This document shows, one piece after another, positions 52,007 through 61,306 of a stretch of 64,000 bases of DNA. Numbering within the stretch: the stretch's first letter is position 1; every line of letters begins with the position of its first letter. The stretch is from Clostridium lundense DSM 17049 (lineage in GTDB: Bacteria > Bacillota > Clostridia > Clostridiales > Clostridiaceae), in assembly GCF_000619945.1 (NCBI RefSeq), contig NZ_JHVC01000009.1, forward strand, positions 1-64,000, written 5' to 3'. Below the pieces are notes generated by a model that was given only the letters and a program-made list of their open reading frames with translations, was not told the DNA's origin and did not search any database. The position numbers and the translations under genes are program-made.

Positions 52007-53360
52007 TATTCCAGATGATTTAATGAATAACGTGGAGAAAAATCTTAGAAAACATGTTAAAAATAAAATGAGAAGAAAAAATATATATAAAGCAACAGCT
52101 GCTGTAATTTTATTATTAACAATATTACCTGCATCAACTCTTGCTTTTACTAAGTATAGCAGTAGTATTCAATATAAGCAGGAAATAGATTTAGCTCGTA
52201 AAAACAAAAATATTACTGAAGTAAACAAAACCTTTAAATATAATAATGTTCAATTTACAATCAAGGAAATTCTGGCAGATGATACAGGAATAGAGGTTAT
52301 ATACGATGTATCTGATCCAAAATATTCTATTAATAAAATAAGTTTTGGAGACAAAGATAACAAAGAATTTACTAAAGATTTAGGTTACCTTGGGGGATAC
52401 ACTCTTCCAGATTTAAATTCAACTGATAAGGAAAAATCTTTTGGTATCTGTTTTAATGATAATACTGCAAATTATATAAGAAATAATCCTGTATCCATAA
52501 AGATAACTAATCTGGTAGTAAGCGATAAAAAATCTGAGAATATTATTGATAAAGTTAGTTCACTTATCAATAATGGTAGTAATTTAAATGTTGACTGGAC
52601 TTTAAAAATGCAGATACCTATGCAACAAGTTAAAGTTATACCTGTTAATAAAGAATATTCCCTTGATATAGGTACATTAAAAATAAATTCCTTTAAAGTA
52701 AGTATATTTAAAAGTATCCTTGACTATACTTTCGTTCCAAAGGATAGAAACATAAGTGGAATACACCCTTTATTTTCTGTAAGATTAGGCAATGAATATG
52801 TGATGGATCAAGGTGGCGGTGGTGCTTACAACGAAGATGGAAGTACTACTGGAACTCAATCCTTCGACTCAATATATTATAAGGACTTAAATCAGATAGG
52901 AATAAAATTAATTGGCATACAAGCTAATTATAAATCTAATAATTCAAATTTATATAAAATAGATAAAAATAATTTGCCAATGGAATTTGACTACAATGGT
53001 GAAAAGTTTAAAATTACTTCTACAAGTCAAAAAGGCGATTTTACTGAATATACTGTAGAATATAATAAAACAGATAGAATATATAATGAACTTGATTTTG
53101 TTTTTCCAGGAGTAAATTCAAGTCGATTAACTAATAAACGTGAAACCATACAATTTAAAGATCAGAATTCAAGGAATTCAATTTATAACTCATTAGAGAA
53201 AGCAGTTCCTAATCTTAAGAATATTGAAAAGCAGTTTGGAAGTTTTCAAGCTGGAGCTGTAGGAGCTACTGTTACTACAACCTCTAATAAAACAGAATTT
53301 AGTGTGTCTGCTGTTAAAAATATTATTTATAATGAAGATGAAGTAGTAATACACAAATAA
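51996..53360 (+). CDS. DUF4179 membrane protein, probable anti-sigma factor
   Basis: A 454-residue protein: short cytosolic N-terminus (1-33) with basic helix KHVKNKMRRKNIYK, one membrane segment (about 34-51) and a large extracellular beta-rich part with the DUF4179 domain at about 65-175 and a second region to the end. Its coupling to the sigma gene marks it as the membrane-bound controller. GGAGG precedes the ATG inside the sigma gene. Confidence 0.85.
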   Translation: MNYNIPDDLMNNVEKNLRKHVKNKMRRKNIYKATAAVILLLTILPASTLAFTKYSSSIQYKQEIDLARKNKNITEVNKTFKYNNVQFTIKEILADDTGIEVIYDVSDPKYSINKISFGDKDNKEFTKDLGYLGGYTLPDLNSTDKEKSFGICFNDNTANYIRNNPVSIKITNLVVSDKKSENIIDKVSSLINNGSNLNVDWTLKMQIPMQQVKVIPVNKEYSLDIGTLKINSFKVSIFKSILDYTFVPKDRNISGIHPLFSVRLGNEYVMDQGGGGAYNEDGSTTGTQSFDSIYYKDLNQIGIKLIGIQANYKSNNSNLYKIDKNNLPMEFDYNGEKFKITSTSQKGDFTEYTVEYNKTDRIYNELDFVFPGVNSSRLTNKRETIQFKDQNSRNSIYNSLEKAVPNLKNIEKQFGSFQAGAVGATVTTTSNKTEFSVSAVKNIIYNEDEVVIHK

Positions 53361-53401
53361 AGTTATGTTTTATCTACCTCCCTTAAGAGCTTTTTTGTTA
53401 T

Positions 53402-53453
53402 AAAAAGCAGCTTCCTATGATAATTTCATTTTAGCATAGAAAGCTGCTTTTCA
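53402..53453. terminator. terminator between convergent genes
   Basis: AAAAGCAGCTTCCTATG pairs with CATAGAAAGCTGCTTTT with a 13-base loop. Confidence 0.85.
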
Positions 53454-53483
53454 CAGTTTATTTTCATATTAATGGTTGTGGTT

Positions 53484-54107
53484 TTATTCAGTAGCTTCTG
53501 CGATTGCTTTAGTTTCCTGAACGGTACTATGTGGATGTTGAGGTGGTGCATAGATAGAGTACAATTTAATTGGTTTATTACCTGTATTGATTAGATTGTG
53601 CCATTTACCAGCAGGGATAATGAAGGCAAAATCATCATAGACTTTTTCTTGAAGATTTAAGTTATTCTTACTATCACCCATTTGAACAAGCCCTTCGCCT
53701 TCTTCAATACGTATAAATTGATCAAGGTTAGGATGAACTTCTAAACCTATATCCTCACCAGTATTGATACTCATTAAGGTAAGTTGTAAATGTTCTCCTG
53801 TCCATAAAGCTGTACGATAATTGGTGTTTTGCTTAGTAACCTCATTAATATTAACTGCAAATGGTTCTGGTCCATAATCCTTTAAGGGAATTAAATTAGC
53901 ATTCTCTTCAGATTGTAGAAAATCAGATCTGGAAGCATACTCCATTTCATCAGTAAAAGGAATATAATCATTAGTGAACTGATTTGGAAAACCTTGGTTA
54001 TATATTGGTGTATTAATGCAGTAAGGGCATGGATATGCTCTGTAAAGATTATACATTGGTGTGTTCATGAAATAGGGGCATGTATATGTTTCATAATCAT
54101 TATACAT
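53484..54107 (-). CDS. cupin-domain protein with Cys/Tyr-rich N-terminus
   Basis: A 207-residue protein. Residues 1-30 contain two near repeats of the type CPYFMNTPMYN / CPYCINTPIYN; the C-terminal cupin barrel (about 90-190) has the metal motif GLEVHPNLDQFIRIEEGEG and IIPAGKWHNLINTG. In related proteins the cupin binds a metal and may be a spore or coat-associated enzyme. Start at 54107 after AAAGGA. Exact function unknown. Confidence 0.8.
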   Translation of the reverse strand: MYNDYETYTCPYFMNTPMYNLYRAYPCPYCINTPIYNQGFPNQFTNDYIPFTDEMEYASRSDFLQSEENANLIPLKDYGPEPFAVNINEVTKQNTNYRTALWTGEHLQLTLMSINTGEDIGLEVHPNLDQFIRIEEGEGLVQMGDSKNNLNLQEKVYDDFAFIIPAGKWHNLINTGNKPIKLYSIYAPPQHPHSTVQETKAIAEATE

Positions 54108-54177
54108 AGTGTTCATTCCTTTCATAGACTTACAACATTATTATATGTTATATGTTTAGAAAAAGTGTTTGTCTACA

Positions 54178-54873
54178 TTATAAATCAATACAGGCATCTA
54201 AAAATACAACTGAATTTTTAGATGCCTTTGCTTTGTATAAGGCTTTATCAGCTAAATCTACAAATGCATTTATATCTATTTTATTTCTAATTGAAGTAAT
54301 TCCTATACTAACAGTAATTCTAAAAAGAATATTATTATAAAAAAAATCATGGCTGTATATATCATTTCTGATTCTATGTGCAATATTCAATGCATCTTTT
54401 TTATTAACTCCATTGAGTGTTATAATAAATTCATCTCCTCCCCATCTGGTAGCTATATCAGCAGTTCTAATATTACTTTTTAAAATATTTGAAAACTGTT
54501 TTAAGATTTCATCTCCTGCAATATGACCATATGTATCATTAATATTTTTAAAATTATCTAAATCTATTATTAGGAGGGAAATATCTGATTGCTTTTTTTG
54601 TAATTTTTCCATGGAATTAGATATATTAGCATAAAAAAAATCTCTGTTATTTAACTGGGTTAAAGTATCTACATACATAGATTTATGAAAAAAACATGTC
54701 ATTTTTCCAAGCTTAAGTATAAAGATGATATCAATAAATCCTGACAATAACCATATTAGAATCATTGAATAACTTGATAAGTATAATGTGGCTATGTATC
54801 CTAATATATGTATAAACAGTATAAGTACTGATGCTGTTATATAAAAATACTTAATAAAAAATTTATTCATCAT
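54178..54873 (-). CDS. diguanylate cyclase (GGDEF)
   Basis: A 231-residue protein with two membrane segments (about 5-28 and 31-55) and a GGDEF domain. The active site is ATRWGGDEFIITLNG; DTLTQLNNRDFFY and DLDNFKNINDTYGH are the usual flanks. It makes cyclic di-GMP. I see no RxxD inhibitory site. Start at 54873 after GGAGGTG. A hairpin lies inside the last 15 codons and probably works as terminator. Confidence 0.92.
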   Translation of the reverse strand: MMNKFFIKYFYITASVLILFIHILGYIATLYLSSYSMILIWLLSGFIDIIFILKLGKMTCFFHKSMYVDTLTQLNNRDFFYANISNSMEKLQKKQSDISLLIIDLDNFKNINDTYGHIAGDEILKQFSNILKSNIRTADIATRWGGDEFIITLNGVNKKDALNIAHRIRNDIYSHDFFYNNILFRITVSIGITSIRNKIDINAFVDLADKALYKAKASKNSVVFLDACIDL

Positions 54874-55023
54874 TAATAACACCTCCGATAATATGTACAC
54901 AAACTGTGTTAAATATAGGGGGGGATAGATGTAATTTTTATAAAAAAATTTAGTAACTAGTTTAAATGAAACAGGAATTAATGAAAAACAATATTTCAAT
55001 TTCATTCTAAAATTCTTTATAAT

Positions 55024-55062
55024 AAAACACCTAGAAAGTATATCTTGTTTTCTAGGTGCTGT
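55024..55062. terminator. terminator
   Basis: AACACCTAGAAA and TTTCTAGGTGCT form a stem between the mreB-like gene and the GGDEF gene. Confidence 0.75.
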
Positions 55063-55184
55063 TGATTTAATATGTACTCATTTTTTCAAAAATTCTATAA
55101 TTAAATAGTAGTATTAATATATTTACTTTAGTATATTCAGGTATTTTAAATATGGTTGAAATGTAAAATAAACTGTAGCTTAAA

Positions 55185-56186
55185 TTAAACCTTATCTATC
55201 ATATCCAAACACTTTCCAGCACCAAGGACAACACATTCAAGAGGGGTTTCTGCAATATATGAAGGTATATGTAATTCGCTATATATAAGCTTATCTAAGC
55301 CTTTTAGAAGTGCTCCACCACCTGAAAGCATTATACCCTTGTCCATTATATCTGCTGCAAGCTCTGGTGGAGTTTGTTCAATGGTAGCTTTGATTGCTTC
55401 AATTATTAAAGCTACAGGCTCTTTCAAAGTTTCTCGTATTTGACTATCTCCAATAGTAACAGCTCTTGGAAGTCCAGTTGCTAAATCTCTTCCCCTTATT
55501 TCCATAATCTGTTCTTCTTCATCCTCATCTGCATAGACAGAACCTAGCTCAATTTTAATTCTCTCTGCTGTTTTTTCGCCTATAATTAGATTAAATTCTC
55601 TTTTTATATAGCCCATAATTGTTTCGTCTAATTCATCTCCTGCAACTCTTAATGTTTTGCTTGTAACAATTCCTTGAAGAGAAATGACTGCTATTTCTGT
55701 AGTGCCTCCACCTATATCAATAATCATGTTACCAACTGGCTCATTTACAGGCAATCCTGATCCTATAGCAGCAGCAACAGGTTCCTCAATTAGCATAACC
55801 TTACGTGCCCCTAATTGACTTATTGCTTCATTAATTGCCCTCTTTTCAACCTCAGTAATTCCTGAAGGATGGGAAATTGCAATTTTAGAACTTTTAAAAG
55901 CACCTTTGCCATTAATCTTTTCCGTAAACCTTTTTAGCATTTGCTGTGTTAAATCAAAGTTCGCAATTACCCCATCCTTTAAGGGTCGAATAGTTTCAAT
56001 ACCTTTTGGTGTTCTGCCTATCATATTCTTAGCATCTAAACCAACTGCTAAAACTTGTCTATTCGTAGTATTTATAGCTACAACCGAAGGCTCTTGTAAT
56101 AGAACTCCTTGTCCTTTTACATATAATAAAGTACTTGATGTTCCTAAATCTATTCCTATATCTTTAGTCCTTATAAAAAATCCCAT
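55185..56186 (-). CDS. mreB: MreB/Mbl-type rod-shape actin homolog
   Basis: A 333-residue bacterial actin with the ATP-binding motifs DIGIDLGTSSTLLYVKGQG, GNMIIDIGGGTTEIAVISLQ and MLSGGGALLKGLDKL. It forms filaments that guide wall synthesis. It stands alone without mreC and mreD, as Mbl/MreBH copies do, so it is probably an extra paralog. Start at 56186 after AAAGGAGA. Confidence 0.93.
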   Translation of the reverse strand: MGFFIRTKDIGIDLGTSSTLLYVKGQGVLLQEPSVVAINTTNRQVLAVGLDAKNMIGRTPKGIETIRPLKDGVIANFDLTQQMLKRFTEKINGKGAFKSSKIAISHPSGITEVEKRAINEAISQLGARKVMLIEEPVAAAIGSGLPVNEPVGNMIIDIGGGTTEIAVISLQGIVTSKTLRVAGDELDETIMGYIKREFNLIIGEKTAERIKIELGSVYADEDEEEQIMEIRGRDLATGLPRAVTIGDSQIRETLKEPVALIIEAIKATIEQTPPELAADIMDKGIMLSGGGALLKGLDKLIYSELHIPSYIAETPLECVVLGAGKCLDMIDKV

Positions 56187-56189
56187 CAA

Positions 56190-56744
56190 AATTCTCCTTT
56201 CAAACTTACAATATATCTTCCTTCTTAGATATTATTGAGGATAATGTGTAAAAAAATAGACTTTTATCTTTCATATAAGTCTTACCTAGATTACCTTAGA
56301 TTACTTTTTTTACAGTATATATCTTCATTTGTCTGCTTTCAACACATAAATAATTCATTTTATGGTATAAATTAAATGGTATTAATTATATTTCAATAAC
56401 TGAAATACACTTACAAAATGGAGAGTTTATTGATGTAAAATATTTTGTATATGTTTTTTACCTACCCCCTTAAAAATAAAATATATTTTGTATATATCTA
56501 TGAAAAGTCTTTAGATAACTTAAAAGTTAGTATGACTTCTGGAGATGATAAAAAAGATAAAGTCTTAGTAGATGTAGCGGAATGAAGACTTAGAGAAAGT
56601 GAGGAAAGTGAGTTAATGACTGATAAGAAAAAAATGATCTTTTATTTCAAATATTACTTCAAGCAAATGAGTATAAAAAATATAATTCCAGTAAAAATAA
56701 AATTTTCACTGGAATTTTTATAACAGTTTTTACAAATTAAAAAG
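56190..56744. other. long intergenic region with a short coding-like remnant
   Basis: About 550 bases. Around 56503-56585 the plus strand reads SLDNLKVSMTSGDDKKDKVL and then VDVAE before a stop, without start or ribosome site, which looks like the tail of a lost gene. A terminator (TAATTCCAGTAAAA with TTTTCACTGGAATTT, 56683-56722) follows. Nothing else was recognised. Confidence 0.45.
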
Positions 56745-58457
56745 CTAAATTTTAAATTGTTGTACCATGGCATTAAGTTCTTGTGCCAGTTCAGACTGAG
56801 ATTGAGAAGATTGAGATACATTATTGATAGCTCCTGATATTTCATCTATATTGTTTAATATTTCTTCAGAACTAGCAGCAGATTCTTCAGATGTTGCTGA
56901 TACATTTTGGATAGCTTCAGCTACTTGATTTATTGTTTCACTTATTTGCTCTGAAGCTAAAGCTATTTCTTGAGATATATTATTAATAAATTCTGAGTCT
57001 TTTTCATATTGAATACCGGTTTCTAATAAAAGCTCATAACTTGGTTTTACGTTATCTGCCATGAAGCTTAATATTTCATTTCCACTGCTAGAGAGATTAT
57101 TAAATGCAGTTTGTACTTGTGTAACCAAATTTTGAATTTCAGTAACAGTTTGGGATGATTGTTCAGCAAGTTTTCTTACTTCATCTGCTACTACAGCAAA
57201 TCCTTTTCCTTGATCGCCTGCTCTTGCGGCTTCAATGGCAGCATTTAAAGCTAGTAAGTTAGTTTGTTCAGAAATACTTGCTATGGCATCTGCCATAACT
57301 TTTATTTCTTCAACAACTTTTCCATCTTCTATTGCTGTTATTATTTTATTATGTTTTTCACTGTAGATTGAATTGCCAAGTTCTATATTTTTTTCTGCTT
57401 TAATTTTTATGCTAATAGCACGTTTCCTTATTTCTTCAACAGAAGCAGCAGCATTTGCTGATTTTTTTGCAAGTTCATGAGTTGTTGCACTTATCTCTTG
57501 AGATGAAGCACTTATTTCTTCAGTTGTGGAACTTAAGCTTTCAGTTCCTTGCGCTATTTGTCTAGCTGATTCGTTTACAAATTGCATATTTGATGAAACT
57601 TCTTCAGTTGTTGCTGATAGTTCCTCACTTGTAGCACTTATATCACTAGAACTATTCATTATTTTAGAAATTAATGCTTTTACATTTTCATTAGCTTTAT
57701 TTAATGATTGAGACAAATACCCTATTTCATCTTTTGAATCAATTTGTATTGTTTTGGTTAGATCACCTTTACCTAATGCTTCAGCAAATATAACTATTTT
57801 ATTTAATTCTTTTGAAATTATTGAGGCAATTACAAATCCTAATATAACTGCTGCAAGTAGACCTATTACAATTACAATAATAATTTGAAAAAAGGATGTT
57901 TTATATATAGTATTATTTTTTTCATAATCTTTTTGTGCTAAGTTCATATTAAAATCTACATACTTATTCAAGAGTTCGGACATCTTTACCCTTGTTGCGT
58001 CCATTTTAGGAAATGATAATAGTGCTTGATCATACTTATTATCACTTATAGATTTTATAGTATCATCACGAGACACTCTATAATCTTGCAAAAGTTTAGT
58101 AAATTGTGCATACATCTGTTTATCTTCCTCTGTGGTTATAGTTGATTCATAGTCAGATAAGATTTTATCATTTTCAGCTCTAAGTTGAGCAATTTCATTT
58201 TTTAAGTTTTCAAGTTTACTTCTGTCTTTGTCATATAGGAGTGTTAGTATATCAGAATTAATTTGTAAAAGGTTTTCTTTTAGCCGTCCCATGCATTTTA
58301 CGCCCATTAGGTCTGTTTTGTACATTGAAACAGAACCTGAATTTATTTTTCTCATATTTAGTACACCTATAGAACCTACTATCCCTATAAATAGTGAAAT
58401 CATAATAAAAGACAATATTAACTTTTGAGCTATTTTTAAATCATTAAACCACTTCAT
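56745..58457 (-). CDS. methyl-accepting chemotaxis protein
   Basis: A 570-residue chemoreceptor: membrane segment 1 (about 12-34), a periplasm-side four-helix bundle sensor (35-187), segment 2 (about 188-212), HAMP domain (213-265) and signalling domain with the hairpin tip ISEQTNLLALNAAIEAARAG, then GKGFAVVADEVRKLAEQSSQ. It ties an external signal to CheA. No chemotaxis genes are near. AAGGGG precedes the ATG. Confidence 0.95.
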   Translation of the reverse strand: MKWFNDLKIAQKLILSFIMISLFIGIVGSIGVLNMRKINSGSVSMYKTDLMGVKCMGRLKENLLQINSDILTLLYDKDRSKLENLKNEIAQLRAENDKILSDYESTITTEEDKQMYAQFTKLLQDYRVSRDDTIKSISDNKYDQALLSFPKMDATRVKMSELLNKYVDFNMNLAQKDYEKNNTIYKTSFFQIIIVIVIGLLAAVILGFVIASIISKELNKIVIFAEALGKGDLTKTIQIDSKDEIGYLSQSLNKANENVKALISKIMNSSSDISATSEELSATTEEVSSNMQFVNESARQIAQGTESLSSTTEEISASSQEISATTHELAKKSANAAASVEEIRKRAISIKIKAEKNIELGNSIYSEKHNKIITAIEDGKVVEEIKVMADAIASISEQTNLLALNAAIEAARAGDQGKGFAVVADEVRKLAEQSSQTVTEIQNLVTQVQTAFNNLSSSGNEILSFMADNVKPSYELLLETGIQYEKDSEFINNISQEIALASEQISETINQVAEAIQNVSATSEESAASSEEILNNIDEISGAINNVSQSSQSQSELAQELNAMVQQFKI

Positions 58458-58562
58458 AATATTTACCCCTTCTCTTTAAAAATATACATATATTTCGATA
58501 GTATTTTTGTAAACTTAATATCATAAATAATGGAAATTAACTATTTGTTAATCAGAAGCAAG

Positions 58563-58602
58563 AAAAAAGCACTTAGGAAAATTAATTCCAGGTGCTTTTA
58601 AC
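58563..58602 (-). terminator. terminator of DUF3784 gene
   Basis: AAAAGCACTTAGGAA pairs with TTCCAGGTGCTTTT (with wobble) downstream of the minus-strand gene end at 58632. Confidence 0.7.
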
Positions 58603-58631
58603 ATAATGTATGAATAATATAGCTTAATCTA

Positions 58632-58973
58632 TTAAAAATTATGTTTCTTATATTTGCCAAAGGCTTTGTCAGTATCAATATGAACATCTTTACATAAAAG
58701 AATTATCCAAAGGGCAATTGCAATCATAGCATAATAATTGCTAAAGAAATACGTTAAAACTGCTCCAATAAATAAAATTCCAGACCAGAGTAAAAGAGAA
58801 TTTCTCATATCTATACTCATTTTCTTTTCATCATATTTTTCTCTTTCTTCTTTAGGTAAAGTATTAAATCCACTTATTAATATCGCACCTTTTTCTTTTA
58901 ACAAAGCAAAAACTATTGCCGTTATTGCCAAAGGCACTGCAAGTACCAAACATGTTATTGTCCATACTGCCAT
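58632..58973 (-). CDS. DUF3784 membrane protein
   Basis: A 113-residue protein with three membrane segments and the signature GFNTLPKEEREKYDEKKM of DUF3784. Function unknown; members often lie near membrane-protein regulators. GGGAGG precedes the ATG. Confidence 0.85.
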   Translation of the reverse strand: MAVWTITCLVLAVPLAITAIVFALLKEKGAILISGFNTLPKEEREKYDEKKMSIDMRNSLLLWSGILFIGAVLTYFFSNYYAMIAIALWIILLCKDVHIDTDKAFGKYKKHNF

Positions 58974-59040
58974 AATAAGCCTCCCATTAAATATATAGAT
59001 ATTATTTAATTTATATTTTAAATTAGAGCCATCCTAAAAA

Positions 59041-59385
59041 CTATATTAAAAAAATCTCATCTTCTGTTTCAAGTCCTGTTAGTTCTTTTTTAAATCCATA
59101 ATTACAATATAGTTTTATGGCAACTGAATTATTAAGGTGTAAACTTAACCATATTTCCTTATTTATAGTTTCTTTTTTTTAGTATGTCTATTATAAGTGA
59201 TAAGGCCTCTTTACCATATTCGGTTTCTTGATAATGATTATCTATGATTAATTTATAAAGATTCATATCTTCTTCTTCATCTAAAATATATGAAGCAAAT
59301 CCGACCATAATATCATCTTTATATATATCTAATAGTTTCAGTGAAGTTTCAAATTTTGATTCGGCTATAGAATGTAAATTTATTA
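59041..59385 (-). pseudogene. GNAT acetyltransferase remnant (PaiA/BltD-like), frameshifted
   Basis: The minus strand reads VINLHSIAESKFETSLKLL, DDIMVGFASYILDEEED, LYKLIIDNHYQETEYGKEAL, SLIIDILKK, then a one-base shift in a run of eight A (59173-59180), then NKEIWLSLHLNNSVAIKLYC and NYGFKKELTGLETEDEIFLI to a stop at 59041. This follows spermidine-type acetyltransferases. The first 30 or so residues are missing and a promoter-like TATAAT lies at the break. The A8 run could also be a slippage site, but the missing start argues for decay. Confidence 0.85.
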
Positions 59386-59470
59386 CATAATAAATTAATT
59401 ATAACATACTACTAAAGGCATTGGAAAGAAAACAATAAGTTCTAGCATTTTATAAAATACTTTCATGGAA

Positions 59471-60034
59471 TTACAGCAATAACTTTTCGACTTCTTTCCA
59501 ATTAAAACATCTTTGGCCTGTCCAATTCTTATTCCAATCATATTCTTTACCAAAACATATTTTAAAATCAGCATTACTGCTTAAAAGATTTTCTACGTGG
59601 TCATCAATGAATATGGAATCCTTCATATTTATACTACTCTTGTCCGTCTTTATGCCAGTAGTTTCCACAACATTGGAAATTAATATAACATTGTCTATAA
59701 AAGGCAAATTATTTTTAATCCACTTAGCTTTGAAAGAAATGTTATCCAAAGTTCCAATAGAGCAGATTACTAACTCATATTTGTTTTCTAATCTTTCAAT
59801 GACCTCTTTAGCATAAGGCATAAATTCCAAACGTTTAAAAAATTCTTCATTTGAAAATATGGTTTCTTGATGGTCTATTAAATGACATTGGTCTTTAAGA
59901 TCATATCTATTTACTTTATTGTGGTCAGCCTGCTTAAATCCATCTCGTTCTTTATAAAAGGAATTATACACATTGCAATATGTTTTAACTGAATCCGCAA
60001 TAGTGCAATCAAAATCAATAAAAATCTTACTCAT
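59471..60034 (-). CDS. HAD-family 5'-nucleotidase (NT5C-like)
   Basis: A 187-residue HAD phosphatase with motif I IFIDFDCTIADS, motif II in VICSIGTLDN and motif III KDSIFIDDHVENL. Length and the MPYAKEVIERLENKYELVI segment fit the 5'(3')-deoxyribonucleotidase type. Probably removes phosphate from nucleoside monophosphates. GAAAGG precedes the ATG. Confidence 0.82.
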   Translation of the reverse strand: MSKIFIDFDCTIADSVKTYCNVYNSFYKERDGFKQADHNKVNRYDLKDQCHLIDHQETIFSNEEFFKRLEFMPYAKEVIERLENKYELVICSIGTLDNISFKAKWIKNNLPFIDNVILISNVVETTGIKTDKSSINMKDSIFIDDHVENLLSSNADFKICFGKEYDWNKNWTGQRCFNWKEVEKLLL

Positions 60035-60152
60035 TTGTTATTCGCAACCTTTCATAGTTAAATTAATTTTATAAATACAGTGTAATATTTTAAATTAAAA
60101 TTTAAGTTCCTAGTGATGGAAGACATCTATCACCAAACTCTTTTATTGATAA

Positions 60153-60222
60153 TATCACATAAAAATGATATAATCCAGTTCGTATGTCTATTGAATTATT
60201 ATATAAATTTAATTATATGTAG
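60153..60222 (+). promoter_or_regulatory. 70-base upstream element shared with the TauE/SafE gene, copy 1
   Basis: About 80% identical without gaps to 62132-62201. Conserved words are TATCACAT, TATAATCCARTTC and ATTATATAAATTTAATTATA. Lies directly before the LysR gene at 60234 and probably is the binding region of that LysR protein. Confidence 0.75.
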
Positions 60223-60233
60223 GAGATATGGAA

Positions 60234-61184
60234 ATGTTTCAAGGAATGGATTATGTATACGAGGTTTATAAAGAAGGAAGCTTTTCAAAGGCTGCAAAAA
60301 ATCTTTATATAAGTCAACCAGCATTAAGTGCATATATTAAAAAAATAGAAGCACAATTAGGTGTTCCTTTGTTTGATAGAAGCACTACTCCAATACATTT
60401 AACTGAACCAGGTGAAATTTATATGCAAGCAATTCTCCAAGTTAAGGCTATTCAATATAATCTTGAACAATATTTTCAAGATATAACTAATCTAAAAGTA
60501 GGGAAGGTTTCCATTGGTGGTTCCAATTTTTTTTGTTCCTATGTACTTCCTGACGTAATAGCAAAGTTCAAAGAACAGCACCCTGGTATAACTGTAGATT
60601 TAATTGAAGTTAACTTCCATGATTTGCAGGAAGGGTTACTGAAAGAAACAATTGATTTAGGAATAGAAAGTTGTGAGTTAGATAGAAAACACTTTGAAAA
60701 TCACATAATTGGTAAAGAAAATATTATTTTAGCAGTACCAAAAAATTATAAAATTAATGATGGACTAAGTGATTACCAATTATCTTTTAAGGATATAGCA
60801 GGGGGGAGATATCTATCATCTAATTTTCCATCTGTACAGTTAAATAAATTTGAAAATGAACCATTTGTGATGCTTAGAAAAGGTAATGATATGTATTCAC
60901 GTGGTATGAAATTATGTCAAAAAGCTGGATTTGCACCAAAAATAGTAATGAATGTAGATCAATTAGTGACATCCTATCATATTGCTTGCAAAGGCATGGG
61001 AATTGCATTTATTCGAGATTCTTTGGTGCAATATGTAAAATTTAGTGAAGATGTTTGGTTCTATAAATTAGCTAATGAGCTTTCTAGTAGAGAACTGGTT
61101 TTGATACGGAAAAAAAATCGATTTTTATCTAGAAGCGTTGATGCATTCATAAATTCAATTACCTCTTTTTTCTTAACGCATTAG
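60234..61184 (+). CDS. LysR-family regulator
   Basis: A 316-residue LysR regulator: HTH EGSFSKAAKNLYISQPALSA with YIKKIEAQLGVPLF, then a ligand-binding domain with two alpha/beta lobes. I start it at ATG 60234, eight bases after AGGAG; the ATG at 60228 is too close to the site. It shares a 70-base upstream element with the TauE/SafE permease gene, so that permease is the probable target, with a sulfur compound or organic acid as possible co-inducer. Confidence 0.9.
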   Translation: MFQGMDYVYEVYKEGSFSKAAKNLYISQPALSAYIKKIEAQLGVPLFDRSTTPIHLTEPGEIYMQAILQVKAIQYNLEQYFQDITNLKVGKVSIGGSNFFCSYVLPDVIAKFKEQHPGITVDLIEVNFHDLQEGLLKETIDLGIESCELDRKHFENHIIGKENIILAVPKNYKINDGLSDYQLSFKDIAGGRYLSSNFPSVQLNKFENEPFVMLRKGNDMYSRGMKLCQKAGFAPKIVMNVDQLVTSYHIACKGMGIAFIRDSLVQYVKFSEDVWFYKLANELSSRELVLIRKKNRFLSRSVDAFINSITSFFLTH

Positions 61185-61207
61185 ATAGTCATTGGATAAG
61201 GATATCT

Positions 61208-61243
61208 AAGCTTCAGTAGGAGTAAAAACTTCTTCTGAAGCTT
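61208..61243. repeat. hairpin repeat, copy of 38724-38756
   Basis: AAGCTTCAGTAGGAGTAAAA followed by the complementary arm. Arms AAGCTTCAG/CTGAAGCTT pair perfectly; loop AAAA-type. It serves as terminator between convergent genes. Confidence 0.75.
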
Positions 61244-61306
61244 AGAAGACTTTTTATGTTTAATTAATTATAATAAGTACTAGAAATACTAAATTAATGC
61301 TGATTT

